Source: JAFDXJ01 sp039811225 (GTDB lineage: Bacteria > Bacteroidota > Bacteroidia > Chitinophagales > Chitinophagaceae). From it: a DNA stretch of 64,000 nucleotides. A model generated the notes under the pieces. That model searched no databases. It was given only the letters and a program-made list of their open reading frames with translations, and was not told the origin of the DNA. The position numbers and the translations under genes are program-made. Positions 52,728 through 61,878 of the stretch are shown piece after piece. The stretch is taken from contig JBDHYG010000007.1 in NCBI GenBank assembly GCA_039811225.1, forward strand, positions 51,260 to 115,259. Reading direction: 5' to 3'. Each line of letters begins with the position of its first letter. Position 1 is the first letter of the stretch.

Positions 52728-54026
52728 ATGAAACATCTACCGATCAATCCGTCACTATTCACCGAAAACAGGAAACGCTTTGTAAAAGCCATGCATCCTA
52801 AATCCATTGCCATTTTCAATAGTAATGATGAAATGCCGGCGAACGGTGATGCCCAATATAAATTTCAACAAAACAGCGACCTGTACTGGCTTTGCGGGAT
52901 TGAGCAGGAAGATACCATGGTGATCTTATACCCCGATTGCCCGGATGCCAGGTACCGGGAAGTCCTGGTACTGGTACGCCCTAATGAATTAAAAGAAAAA
53001 TGGGATGGCAAACGGCTTCGCGCTGATGAAGGAAAAGCGATCTCCGGTATGCAAACCGTTGTTTGGCTGGATAGCCTCGATGCTTTATTACAAACCTGGA
53101 TCCACCAGGTGGATACCATCTATTTAAATTCCAATGAAAATGACCGCAAATCAAATCCCTTGGTTACCCGCGATTACCGCTATGTTGCTCAAATGCAGGC
53201 ACAGTACCCGTTACACCGCTATGAACGCACGGCTAAAATTATGCGCGAACTGCGGGCGGTGAAAACCAAACTGGAAATCGAAGTGGTACAACAAGCTATT
53301 GATATTACCGAAAAAACATTCCGCCGCTTACTTGGTTTTATTCAACCTGGTGTAATGGAATATGAAATTGAGGCAGAAATTTTTCATGAATTTTTACGCA
53401 ACCGGGCCAAAGGAGAAGCGTATGGCAGTATCATAGCCAGTGGCGACCGGGCCCGTACCTTGCATTATATTTTCAATAATGAAGAATGTAAAGCAGGCGA
53501 ACTGGTACTCATGGATTTTGGCGCCAATTATGGCGGCTATGCAGCCGACCTCACACGTACTGTTCCCGTAAGTGGGAAATTTGGCCGCCGGCAAAAAAAT
53601 ATTTACAATGCCTGTTTGCATTTGCACAATTATGCAAAAAGTATTTTGAAGCCAGGCATCAATTTAGTGGACTATACGGAGAAAGTGGGCGAAGAAGCCA
53701 CACAGCAATTTCTGAAATTAGGTTTGCTGCGCAAATCAGCGGTAAAAAATGAAGACCCTGAAAACAGGGCTTACCGGAAATATTTATACCACGGCATTTC
53801 CCATCACCTGGGCCTGGATGTACATGACCTGGGGACCAAAACGGAACCCCTGAAAGCCGGTATGCTCCTGACTGTAGAACCGGGTATTTATATCGAAGAA
53901 GAACAGATGGGTGTGCGTATTGAAAATAATATCTGGCTGACCAAAAACGGGAATGTGGACCTGATGAAAAATATCCCAATAACCGCAGAAGAAATTGAAG
54001 CTTTGATGAAAAGGGATTCTAAATAA
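52728..54026 (+). CDS. Aminopeptidase P family (Xaa-Pro aminopeptidase)
   Basis: Removes N-terminal residues ahead of proline; two-metal M24B peptidase. The 432-residue protein begins at the ATG at 52728 (the frame is open 34 codons upstream without family match). The creatinase-like N-domain (KAMHPKSIAIFNSND) is followed by the pita-bread domain with metal ligands in VLMDFGANYGGYAADLTRT, HGISHHLGLDVHD, TVEPGIY and RIENN. All five ligands are present. Confidence 0.92.
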   Translation: MKHLPINPSLFTENRKRFVKAMHPKSIAIFNSNDEMPANGDAQYKFQQNSDLYWLCGIEQEDTMVILYPDCPDARYREVLVLVRPNELKEKWDGKRLRADEGKAISGMQTVVWLDSLDALLQTWIHQVDTIYLNSNENDRKSNPLVTRDYRYVAQMQAQYPLHRYERTAKIMRELRAVKTKLEIEVVQQAIDITEKTFRRLLGFIQPGVMEYEIEAEIFHEFLRNRAKGEAYGSIIASGDRARTLHYIFNNEECKAGELVLMDFGANYGGYAADLTRTVPVSGKFGRRQKNIYNACLHLHNYAKSILKPGINLVDYTEKVGEEATQQFLKLGLLRKSAVKNEDPENRAYRKYLYHGISHHLGLDVHDLGTKTEPLKAGMLLTVEPGIYIEEEQMGVRIENNIWLTKNGNVDLMKNIPITAEEIEALMKRDSK

Positions 54027-54038
54027 GCGGGCAGGTAC

Positions 54039-54839
54039 ATGAAACAAATCCCCAACGTCTTTACCCTGCTCAATTTATTTTTTGGGTGTATGGCAATCCT
54101 GTATGCCGTACAACCCGGCCTGGTACCTCTTTACCAGGATAGCGGTGGTTTTTTATCCCCACAAACAAATGACCTGGGCATACAATATTTAAGTGTTCCG
54201 CAAAGTATTTGCATGGCATCCCTTTTTATTGGTATAGCTGCTGTCATTGATTTCCTGGATGGTTTTGTAGCGCGGCTATTACATGCTTCCTCCGATATGG
54301 GTAAACAATTAGATTCACTCGCCGATGTGGTAAGTTTTGGTGTGGCACCGGCCATGATCGTTTTTGAATTCCTGCGTATGGCATATGCCCAGGGCGACAA
54401 TGGCCTGGATACACCGGTATGGTTGTTATTACCCGCTTTTATTTTGCCTTGTGCCGGCGCTTACCGGTTGGCACGCTTCAACCTGGATACCTCGTCCCAT
54501 ACAGGTTTCAGGGGATTGCCCATTCCTGCTGCCGGTTTATTCTTTGCTTCCTTCCCGCTTATTTTCTGGTACAATACGAATGGAAGCTGGCTTATTAATT
54601 TACTCGTCAACTACTGGTTTTGGTATGGGCTTATCCTGCTGGTATCCTGGTTGATGGTAAGCAACCTTCCCATGCTTTCCTTAAAGTTTAAGAAAATATC
54701 CTTGCCCGCCTTAATGCCTTTCCTCCTGCTGGTAGTGATCGGTATTGTCGCTATCATTTTTGAAGGCTGGCTGGCCATACCGGTTCTCTTTCTTGCTTAC
54801 CTTATTATATCTTTGCTGCTAAAACAAAAAGATTCATGA
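54039..54839 (+). CDS. pssA: CDP-diacylglycerol-serine O-phosphatidyltransferase
   Basis: Makes phosphatidylserine, precursor of phosphatidylethanolamine. The 266-residue membrane protein has the CDP-alcohol phosphotransferase signature in full: Asp74-Gly75-x2-Ala78-Arg79-x8-Gly88-x3-Asp92-x3-Asp96, with multiple hydrophobic segments around it. Alternative CDP-alcohol substrates cannot be excluded, but size and the NVFTLLNLFFG start match type II PssA. It lies 12 bases after the aminopeptidase gene and overlaps purS by 4 bases. Confidence 0.88.
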   Translation: MKQIPNVFTLLNLFFGCMAILYAVQPGLVPLYQDSGGFLSPQTNDLGIQYLSVPQSICMASLFIGIAAVIDFLDGFVARLLHASSDMGKQLDSLADVVSFGVAPAMIVFEFLRMAYAQGDNGLDTPVWLLLPAFILPCAGAYRLARFNLDTSSHTGFRGLPIPAAGLFFASFPLIFWYNTNGSWLINLLVNYWFWYGLILLVSWLMVSNLPMLSLKFKKISLPALMPFLLLVVIGIVAIIFEGWLAIPVLFLAYLIISLLLKQKDS

Positions 54840-55084
54840 CACATCATGTTCAGATTAAAGTAATGCCCCTAAAAGATTTGCTCGATCCACAAGGTAAGGC
54901 GGTAATGAGCGGGTTGGAATCCCTGCAATTTAAAGGTATTAAAGAAGTGCGGGTGGGCAAGCATATTACATTGAATATCGAAGCCAACTCCCCTGATGCT
55001 GCCAGGCAGCTTGCTGATGAAGCCTGTAAAAAATTATTGGCCAACCCGGTCATGGAATATTATGAAATAGAAATGGTGGATTAA
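54836..55084 (+). CDS. purS: Phosphoribosylformylglycinamidine synthase subunit PurS
   Basis: An 82-residue subunit of the three-part PurS-PurQ-PurL enzyme that makes FGAM in purine synthesis. The pattern is typical: VMPLKDLLDPQGKAVMSGL, GIKEVRVGKHITL, CKKLLANPVMEYYEIE. The start overlaps pssA as ATGA, suggesting translational coupling between lipid and purine genes. PurQ and PurL are not in the window. Confidence 0.88.
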   Translation: MTHHVQIKVMPLKDLLDPQGKAVMSGLESLQFKGIKEVRVGKHITLNIEANSPDAARQLADEACKKLLANPVMEYYEIEMVD

Positions 55085-55108
55085 AAATCTGCCCATTAAT
55101 TTTTTGTC

Positions 55109-55783
55109 ATGTTGCATATTGTGCCATCTCCTATCGGGAACCTGAAGGATATCACCCTGCGTGCCCTTGAAGTTTTACAGGCAGCCGATATTATTCTTTG
55201 CGAAGACACCCGCGTTTCATCCAAACTTTTGCAGCATTACCAGGTAACCAAACCATTGCAGGCTTTTCACCAGCACAATGAACATCAATCATTGGCAGCT
55301 GTATTGGAAAAATTAGCAGCCGGGAAAAATATTGCCCTCCTCTCTGATGCAGGCACACCGGGCATTAGCGACCCCGCCTTCCTGTTGGTCAGGGCTTGCG
55401 TGGAAAAAAATATCCCGGTAGAAACTTTACCGGGCGCCACGGCTTTTGTGCCGGCCCTGGTGAATAGCGGCCTTCCTATCAATCGTTTTGTTTTTGAAGG
55501 CTTCTTACCCCTGAAGAAAGGAAGGCATACGTTGCTTTCCGGCCTGGCCACAGAAACCCGCACGATGGTATTTTATGAAAGCCCTATGCGCCTGGTAAAA
55601 ACCCTGATGGATTTGGAAAGCTATTTTGGAAAAACCCGGAAATGTTCCGTGAGCCGGGAACTCACCAAATTATTTGAAGAAAACAAACGCGGCTCATTGG
55701 AAGATATCCGCCAATATTTTGAAAGCAAAAAAGTAAAAGGGGAAATCGTTCTTGTCGTGGAAGGATACGAGGAAAAGAAATGA
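55109..55783 (+). CDS. rsmI: 16S rRNA 2'-O-methyltransferase RsmI
   Basis: 2'-O-methylates C1402 of 16S rRNA with SAM. The 224-residue tetrapyrrole-methylase fold shows VPSPIGNLKDITLRALEVL, CEDTRVSSKLLQHY, LLSDAGTPGISDPA and GATAFVPALVNSGLP, all diagnostic. It starts 24 bases after purS and may share its transcript. Confidence 0.93.
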   Translation: MLHIVPSPIGNLKDITLRALEVLQAADIILCEDTRVSSKLLQHYQVTKPLQAFHQHNEHQSLAAVLEKLAAGKNIALLSDAGTPGISDPAFLLVRACVEKNIPVETLPGATAFVPALVNSGLPINRFVFEGFLPLKKGRHTLLSGLATETRTMVFYESPMRLVKTLMDLESYFGKTRKCSVSRELTKLFEENKRGSLEDIRQYFESKKVKGEIVLVVEGYEEKK

Positions 55784-56067
55784 TGGGTCCTGCGAAAAAA
55801 TTTCACAAAAATCATTTTCTTCCTTCTTGTATTTTTTCTATACCATCACCGAGAACATTTACAAGGCCAGTTACCATTTATTATCATCTCCTATTTTTTC
55901 ATTCGCATCTGTTGATAAAAATGCGGTAATACTGCCCGGCTCCCGTTACAACAATATTTTGCTATGTTGTCTTCTTCGTAAAATAAAAAAAAATCTTAGA
56001 TTTACTTTGTAAAACCAATTGTATAGGTGGATAAAATTTTACCTGTTTACTTGCATTAATTCAAGCT

Positions 56068-56889
56068 ATGAAAGAATTGCTGGATTATACCTTATTTGAA
56101 ATCGGGGAATATTCATTAAAAGTATCTTCCATTGTTTTTTTCCTCTTATTGGTTCTTTTCGTAACGCTGGGTTTGAAATTAATCCGGAAAATAATTTACA
56201 GCTCCGGGAAAAATGATATGCCTCGTCGGTACGCCTTGTATAGCCTGGTGAAATATTGCGTCATAGCACTCGCTTTTGTTTTTTCCTTACAAATCCTGGG
56301 TTTAAATATTACGGTACTCATGGGTGCATCTGCTGCATTGCTGGTGGGTGTTGGCCTGGGCCTGAAAGACTTGTTCAGTGATTTTATTTCAGGGATTGTG
56401 TTATTGGTAGATTCTTCTATTAAAGTAAATGATATCCTGGAAGTTAATGGCCTGGTTTGCCGCGTGCAAAAAATTAACCTGCGCACCACAACCGTTTTTA
56501 CACGTGAACAGAAATATATTATCCTTCCCAATACGGAACTCACCCGAAACCAATTGATCAATTGGACCTATACCAAATCTCCTTCACGCTTTAAAATCAG
56601 CCTGCGGGTACATTTCCAGGCCGATATCCAGAAAGTAATGCATTTGCTGATTGAGGCAGCACAGGAACATCCTATGGTATTAGCAGAGCCCGCTCCCTCT
56701 GTCCGTTTCCAGGAATTTGGTGATATGGCATTTGAATTTACGTTGCTATACTGGTCCAATGAAGTCTTCCGCTCGGAGAATATGAAGAGTGAAATCCGGA
56801 TTAAAATCCTGAATAAATTCCGGGAACAACATATTGATCTCCCCTACCCGCAAACGATTATACAGCTTAGAAAGGATGTTATGGAGTAA
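56068..56889 (+). CDS. Small-conductance mechanosensitive channel (MscS family)
   Basis: A 273-residue MscS-type channel that opens under membrane tension. Two N-terminal hydrophobic helices precede the pore helix (LLVGVGLGLKDLFSDFISG), then the beta domain (VNDILEVNGLVCRVQKINL; TREQKYIILPNTELT) and the C-terminal domain. Length matches minimal MscS. The 284 bases upstream contain no convincing gene or promoter. Confidence 0.9.
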   Translation: MKELLDYTLFEIGEYSLKVSSIVFFLLLVLFVTLGLKLIRKIIYSSGKNDMPRRYALYSLVKYCVIALAFVFSLQILGLNITVLMGASAALLVGVGLGLKDLFSDFISGIVLLVDSSIKVNDILEVNGLVCRVQKINLRTTTVFTREQKYIILPNTELTRNQLINWTYTKSPSRFKISLRVHFQADIQKVMHLLIEAAQEHPMVLAEPAPSVRFQEFGDMAFEFTLLYWSNEVFRSENMKSEIRIKILNKFREQHIDLPYPQTIIQLRKDVME

Positions 56890-57020
56890 ACCATTTCACT
56901 CAAAAAAAAGTAGGTGACAGATTTAATTTCAACTGAGACCAGTTTGAAGAAGAATAGGCAATTATGAAATATTGCCGGAACTACTTTAGGTATTTTTTCC
57001 TGTATTCATTTTTGCCATGA

Positions 57021-57077
57021 TTCCTGTTACAAACAATAAACTTAACAGGAAGCAACTAAAGAAAACTTTCTTCAGTT
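57021..57077. other. Two adjacent hairpins in the mscS-rrf2 gap
   Basis: Within the 296-base gene-free gap 56890-57185. A perfect 9-bp stem pairs 57021-57029 with 57043-57051; next to it AACT-A-AAGAAA (57054-57064) pairs with TTTCTT-C-AGTT (57067-57077). Neither has a good T run. The rest of the gap shows nothing. The hairpins may help end the convergent transcripts. Confidence 0.4.
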
Positions 57078-57185
57078 TCATATTTATGCAATTATTTGAT
57101 TCGACTCCTAAAATAATAATGAAACGGGAATTCTTTTTTTGTAGCAGCTACAGTGCGATTTTTTAGTATTAGCAGATTAATCTTA

Positions 57186-57659
57186 CTACCCCATCCCCGC
57201 CAGTGCGTTTTCCAGTAAGGCATTCAAAATATTATCCTGCTTATTTTCTTTTTGTACTAAATCGCGCAGGGTGATTTTATCCAGTAATTTATCTACGGTA
57301 AACTGGATCATTTGCCAAAGGGAACGGGCAGAACAATCCACGGAATTGGTACATAGCCGTAGCGCCCCGGCATGACTGGCACAAAAACTACTGTCGAATA
57401 AGGCGCCACCCAATGCTTTCAATACCTGGTTAATATTAATTTCCTCCGCCGGCCGGGCCAAGACATATCCGCCCTTATTGCCGGGTGTACTATTAATAAA
57501 ACCGGCCAACCGCAGGGTACGGGTGAGCTTCGCCACATAATGACTGCTCAGGCCCTCTGCTTCACTCAGTTGCGGAATGCTCCTGCCACTTGCTTCTTTG
57601 CAATTAGCTATGCGGATCAATACACGCAACCCATATTCTTCCTGTGCCGTTATTTTCAT
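57186..57659 (-). CDS. Rrf2-family regulator of the SUF operon
   Basis: A 157-residue winged-helix regulator (MKITAQEEYGLRVLIRIA; GLSSHYVAKLTRTLRLAGF; GGYVLARP). Cys93, Cys103 and Cys109 lie where IscR and SufR bind a [2Fe-2S] cluster (IscR spacing is C-x5-C-x5-C; here x9 and x5). It is the last gene of the suf operon, 25 bases after the DUF59 gene, and is probably an iron-sulfur sensor that controls this operon; that is inference from position and cysteines. Confidence 0.87.
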   Translation of the reverse strand: MKITAQEEYGLRVLIRIANCKEASGRSIPQLSEAEGLSSHYVAKLTRTLRLAGFINSTPGNKGGYVLARPAEEININQVLKALGGALFDSSFCASHAGALRLCTNSVDCSARSLWQMIQFTVDKLLDKITLRDLVQKENKQDNILNALLENALAGMG

Positions 57660-57684
57660 AATCCATTATTGTATGTATCCGAAT

Positions 57685-58005
57685 TTATAAAAACCCCAAT
57701 TCCAGTTTTGCGGTTTCAGACATCTTACTTTTATCCCAGGGCGGATTCCAGGTAACCGATACATGCACTTCATTCACGCCTTCAATCTGGCGCACCTTTT
57801 CATCTACTTCTACCGGGAGTGTCTGTGCTGCCGGGCAACTGGGCGCGGTCAATGTCATTAAAATCTGCACATTATTTACCGGTAAAATATCTACTTCATA
57901 TATCAGCCCCAACTCATAAATATTCACCGGGATTTCCGGGTCATACACCGTTTGCAGGGTTTCGATAACTTTTTCCTTTAATGCTGTTGCTTCTATCATT
58001 TTCAA
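57685..58005 (-). CDS. sufT: DUF59 metal-sulfur cluster assembly factor (SufT-like)
   Basis: A 106-residue MIP18/DUF59 protein that helps mature Fe-S proteins. Seen: LQTVYDPEIPVNIYELGLIY, TLTAPSCPAAQTLP with the conserved Cys, and VTWNPPWDKSKMSE. It follows sufE by 5 bases and precedes the Rrf2 gene in the SUF operon. Confidence 0.88.
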   Translation of the reverse strand: MKMIEATALKEKVIETLQTVYDPEIPVNIYELGLIYEVDILPVNNVQILMTLTAPSCPAAQTLPVEVDEKVRQIEGVNEVHVSVTWNPPWDKSKMSETAKLELGFL

Positions 58006-58010
58006 AAAAT

Positions 58011-58475
58011 TTATGCCGGGTTTTCACTATTTGCTGTATCCATTTCAAATTTCAACTTATAGGCCATCGCATCCTGTTTCATTTGTTTCACCATCGCCAG
58101 TAAGCCATTGGCGCGGGTTTGCGCCAGGTGCGATGACATGCCAATACGATCAATAAAATCAAGTGGCGCCGCTATTATATCTTCCGTGCTATGTGTACTC
58201 AACACACGTATCAATAAACTAATCAGGCCTTTTACAATAACCGAATCGCTGTCTGCTTCAAAAAAAACTTTTCCTTCTTTATATTTCGAGCCCAGCCATA
58301 CAGTGGACTGGCAGCCTTTCACTTTATATACATCCTGCCGGAATGCCGGGTCCAGCGGCGGCAACTTTTTCCCCAATTCAATGATGTATTCATACTTCTC
58401 ATCCCAACTATCAAAAAAAGAAAATTCATCAATAATTTCTTTTTCTACTTCAGCAATTGATTTTCCGGCACTCAT
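58011..58475 (-). CDS. sufE: Sulfur acceptor SufE
   Basis: Receives persulfide sulfur from SufS and passes it to SufBCD. The 154-residue protein has Cys55 in VKGCQSTVWLG, the acceptor cysteine, and IDRIGMSSHLAQTRANGL. Its start overlaps the sufS stop by one base (TAATG). Confidence 0.92.
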   Translation of the reverse strand: MSAGKSIAEVEKEIIDEFSFFDSWDEKYEYIIELGKKLPPLDPAFRQDVYKVKGCQSTVWLGSKYKEGKVFFEADSDSVIVKGLISLLIRVLSTHSTEDIIAAPLDFIDRIGMSSHLAQTRANGLLAMVKQMKQDAMAYKLKFEMDTANSENPA

Positions 58476-59719
58476 TATACAAGCATTTTGATGGCTTTCT
58501 GTAAGGCCGTTATAAAAACATTAATCTCTTCCTTTGTATTATATAGGGCAAATGAAGCACGCACTGTTCCGGGAATGCCTAATTGGTGCATCAGGGGTTG
58601 TGTACAATGATGGCCGGTACGTACTGCGATACCTGCATTGTCCAGCAGGATCCCCAGGTCCTGCGGATGCGTGTTATCAATGATAAAAGATACCAGGCTT
58701 ACTTTATGCCTGGCCTGCCCAATCAGCCGGACGCCTTTTATGGCACGCAATTCTTGCGTGGCATAAGCCAGTAATTCCTGTTCATGTGCATGCGCATTTT
58801 CTGGCCCGGTATTTTTCAAAAACTCTAATGCTGTTTTTGCTGCTACCACATCGGCAATATTTGGTGTGCCGGCTTCAAACTTATACGGCAAGGCTGCATA
58901 GGTTGTTTTAGCCCATTGCACTTCTTTAATCATTTCTCCACCACCCTGGAATGGCGGCATGGCTTCCAGCAATTCTTTTTTTCCATATAAAATACCAACA
59001 CCGGTGGGGCCATATAATTTGTGCAGGGAAAAAGCAAAGAAATCACAATCCATTGCTACCACATTAATATCGAGGTGAACACTGGACTGCGCGCCATCAA
59101 CCAATACCACTGCTCCCACGGCATGTGCAGCGCTAATCATTTCTTTCACCGGGTTAATGGTCCCCAATGCATTTGAAGCCTGTACAATGGATACCAGCTT
59201 CGTGCGATTATTGAGCATATCATAATAAGCCGACAATTGAAGTTCCCCTTCTTCCGAAATCGGAATTATTTTTAAAACTGCTTTTTTTTCTTCGCATAAA
59301 ATCTGCCAGGGTACTATATTGGAATGATGCTCCATAGCTGAAATGATGATCTCATCTCCTGCCTGGATATTTTGCCGGCCCCAGGTATAAGCAACTAAGT
59401 TGATGCTCTCCGTTGTACCACGGGTAAAAATAATTTCTTCCCGGCTACCTGCCTGGATAAAAGACTGTACGGCATCGCGGGTGGCCTCGTAAGCAACGGT
59501 GGCTTCTTCAGCCAATGTATGAATACCACGATGAATATTGGCATTGTACTGCCGGTAATAATTCATCAATGCATCTATTACAACTGCCGGTTTTTGTGAA
59601 GTGGCCGCATTATCAAAATAAACCAAGGGCCGCCCTTTTACGGTACGGGAAAGAACGGGAAACTGTTCCCGGATTTTCGCAATATCAAAACCTGGCGCTA
59701 TGGTATCGGTACCCAACAT
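58475..59719 (-). CDS. sufS: Cysteine desulfurase SufS
   Basis: Group II PLP desulfurase supplying sulfur to the SUF scaffold. The 414-residue protein has RPLVYFDNAATSQKP, the PLP lysine in FFAFSLHKLYGPTG and active Cys in RTGHHCTQPLM. It overlaps sufD by one base (TGATG) and sufE by one base, so translation is likely coupled. Confidence 0.95.
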   Translation of the reverse strand: MLGTDTIAPGFDIAKIREQFPVLSRTVKGRPLVYFDNAATSQKPAVVIDALMNYYRQYNANIHRGIHTLAEEATVAYEATRDAVQSFIQAGSREEIIFTRGTTESINLVAYTWGRQNIQAGDEIIISAMEHHSNIVPWQILCEEKKAVLKIIPISEEGELQLSAYYDMLNNRTKLVSIVQASNALGTINPVKEMISAAHAVGAVVLVDGAQSSVHLDINVVAMDCDFFAFSLHKLYGPTGVGILYGKKELLEAMPPFQGGGEMIKEVQWAKTTYAALPYKFEAGTPNIADVVAAKTALEFLKNTGPENAHAHEQELLAYATQELRAIKGVRLIGQARHKVSLVSFIIDNTHPQDLGILLDNAGIAVRTGHHCTQPLMHQLGIPGTVRASFALYNTKEEINVFITALQKAIKMLV

Positions 59720-61020
59720 CAGCTATCTTTTTCAAGGCGTTTGGAAATAAGTTTATCTACATATTTCTTGATGACATCAATATGAATATGTTCCAAAATA
59801 TCCATTGCAAAAGCATGTACGAGGAGTGCACGGGCCTTTTGCTTTGGTATGCCGCGGGATTGTAAATAAAACAAGCCTTCTTCATCCAGCCGGCCTACCG
59901 TACAGCCATGTGAACATTTTACATCATCGGCAAAAATTTCCAATTGCGGTTTGGTATTCACCGATGCGCCATCCGAAAGCAGGATATTTTTATTGGACTG
60001 GTAGGCATTTGTTTTTTGAGCTGCCTGTTGTACATAGATTTTCCCGTTAAACACACCGGTAGCCGTGTCGGTTAAAATGCCTTTATACAATTGATTGCTC
60101 AGGCAATCCGGGCGGATATTATCTACGATGGTATGGTTGTCGATATGCGATTGCCCTTTTTGAAAATATAAACCATACATATGAGATTCCCCATGATCAG
60201 CGGCCATAATAAAATTCAGGTTATTCCGTACCATGCCACCATTCAATGAAATAGTAACAGCATGGGCAAAGCCGCGTTCAGCCTGGATGATATGCGTGGT
60301 ACTAACGGCATTGGCCTGCATGGAATCATTTTGAATTTTGTAATATTCCAAACGGGCATCCTGCTTCGTCACCATTTCCATCACCTGGTTGGTAAAGCTA
60401 TCGCCGGCACCCAGGGTGATATAGGTTTCCACAATCTGCAGGTGTGCCTGCTCAGCCAGGTAAAAAAGGCTGCGGGGCAAGGAAAGCATATTTTCACTAC
60501 GCGCATCCAAGATATTATAGATATAAATAGGATGCTCTGCCTGTTGCTCTTTGGCTACATACACAAAAATTCCTCCCTGCATATACGCGGTGTTCATGGC
60601 ATTGATGCCATCCGGTAAATACTTACGGCTATGGCCTAAATAAGTGGCCACGATATCTGCATACGCATTTGTGGCAGCTGTTTCCAACGCCTGCACTACT
60701 ACATTCCCCGAGCGTATCGTGGAGAGGGTTGCATTGAAAATTCCATTGACAAAAAATAAGGTATTCGCTTCCTCATGGCCGGGTAAATAATACTTTTTCA
60801 AATCGGCTGCCGTGAGTGACGGAGCAGCTGTAGCCACCCGGAATGTTTTATTCAAAGGCCCGGCTATCCGGGTATATTTCCATTCTTCGTGGCGGGATGT
60901 GGGCAATCCTTTTTCCGTGAATGCTGTGAATGCTTCTTTGCGCAAGTCATCCAGGCTTTTCCCGGAGGGAAGGGCCTGCATGTCCTTCATCTTTTCTGTT
61001 AACTGATCTATCGTGTTCAT
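59719..61020 (-). CDS. sufD: SUF scaffold protein SufD
   Basis: Component of the SufBC2D scaffold. The 433-residue protein has a short N-terminal helical domain (EAFTAFTEKGLPTSRHEEWKYT) and the right-handed beta-helix with SHIDNHTIVDN and FADDVKCSHGCTVGRLDEE, including the C-terminal Cys/His at the SufB interface. It starts 29 bases after sufC. Confidence 0.94.
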   Translation of the reverse strand: MNTIDQLTEKMKDMQALPSGKSLDDLRKEAFTAFTEKGLPTSRHEEWKYTRIAGPLNKTFRVATAAPSLTAADLKKYYLPGHEEANTLFFVNGIFNATLSTIRSGNVVVQALETAATNAYADIVATYLGHSRKYLPDGINAMNTAYMQGGIFVYVAKEQQAEHPIYIYNILDARSENMLSLPRSLFYLAEQAHLQIVETYITLGAGDSFTNQVMEMVTKQDARLEYYKIQNDSMQANAVSTTHIIQAERGFAHAVTISLNGGMVRNNLNFIMAADHGESHMYGLYFQKGQSHIDNHTIVDNIRPDCLSNQLYKGILTDTATGVFNGKIYVQQAAQKTNAYQSNKNILLSDGASVNTKPQLEIFADDVKCSHGCTVGRLDEEGLFYLQSRGIPKQKARALLVHAFAMDILEHIHIDVIKKYVDKLISKRLEKDS

Positions 61021-61049
61021 AAAAAATAATATGGCTTGGCGGCGCCGGC

Positions 61050-61814
61050 TTATGCGGTCACTTCTACCCCATTTTCGTTTTTAATAAAATCATAACCTCT
61101 TTCTTCCAGTTCGAGTGCCAGTTCTTTGCCACCGGATTTTACAATGCGGCCATTATACAATACATGCACAAAATCGGGTACGATATAATCCAGTAAACGC
61201 TGGTAGTGTGTTACTACCAATACGGCATTATCTGCTTTTTTGATTTTGTTCACGCCATTGGCTACAATGCGGATGGCATCTATATCCAGGCCGGAATCGG
61301 TTTCATCGAGGATAGCCAATTTCGGTTCCAGCATGGCCATTTGAAATACTTCATTTCTTTTTTTCTCCCCACCGGAAAAACCTTCATTCAACGAGCGGCT
61401 GAGCAGGGCCTTATCCATTTCCATTAAAGCCATTTTTTCTTTCATGAGTTTTAAAAAGGAAACCGCATCCAGGGGTTCCAGGCCACGGTATTTCCGCACT
61501 TCATTGACAGAAGCTTTGACAAAATTGATCGTACTCAGGCCGGCAATTTCCACCGGGTATTGAAAAGCGAGGAATAAGCCTTCACCGGCTCTTTTCTCCG
61601 GCGCCAGTTCCAGCAGGTCTTTCCCTAAAAAGGTAACGCTGCCATCACTTACTTCATAATCTTCACGGCCGGCCAGCACGGAAGCAAGTGTACTTTTCCC
61701 CGAACCATTGGGCCCCATAATGGCATGCACTTCCCCGGGATTGATTTCCAGGTTGATCCCTTTCAGGATTTCCTTCCCTTCTATGCCTGCATATAAATTT
61801 TTAATTGATAACAT
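61050..61814 (-). CDS. sufC: SUF ATPase SufC
   Basis: ABC-type ATPase that drives the SufBCD scaffold. Seen: Walker A GPNGSGKSTLASVLAG, the SufC-specific FLAFQYPVEIAG, signature SGGEKKRNEVFQ and Walker B AILDETDSGLD. I chose the ATG at 61814 (254 residues); an in-frame TTG at 61823 adds three residues. Confidence 0.95.
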   Translation of the reverse strand: MLSIKNLYAGIEGKEILKGINLEINPGEVHAIMGPNGSGKSTLASVLAGREDYEVSDGSVTFLGKDLLELAPEKRAGEGLFLAFQYPVEIAGLSTINFVKASVNEVRKYRGLEPLDAVSFLKLMKEKMALMEMDKALLSRSLNEGFSGGEKKRNEVFQMAMLEPKLAILDETDSGLDIDAIRIVANGVNKIKKADNAVLVVTHYQRLLDYIVPDFVHVLYNGRIVKSGGKELALELEERGYDFIKNENGVEVTA

Positions 61815-61878
61815 GTGTTGCAAAATTTTATATTCTGATTTTTATTAAATGAACGATTTTTAAAATACCGTTTAGGCT

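Noticed and set aside
55752..56012. 86-codon frame in the gap between rsmI and mscS
   Set aside because: Overlaps the end of rsmI, low-complexity translation, no family resemblance; the gap shows no other feature.
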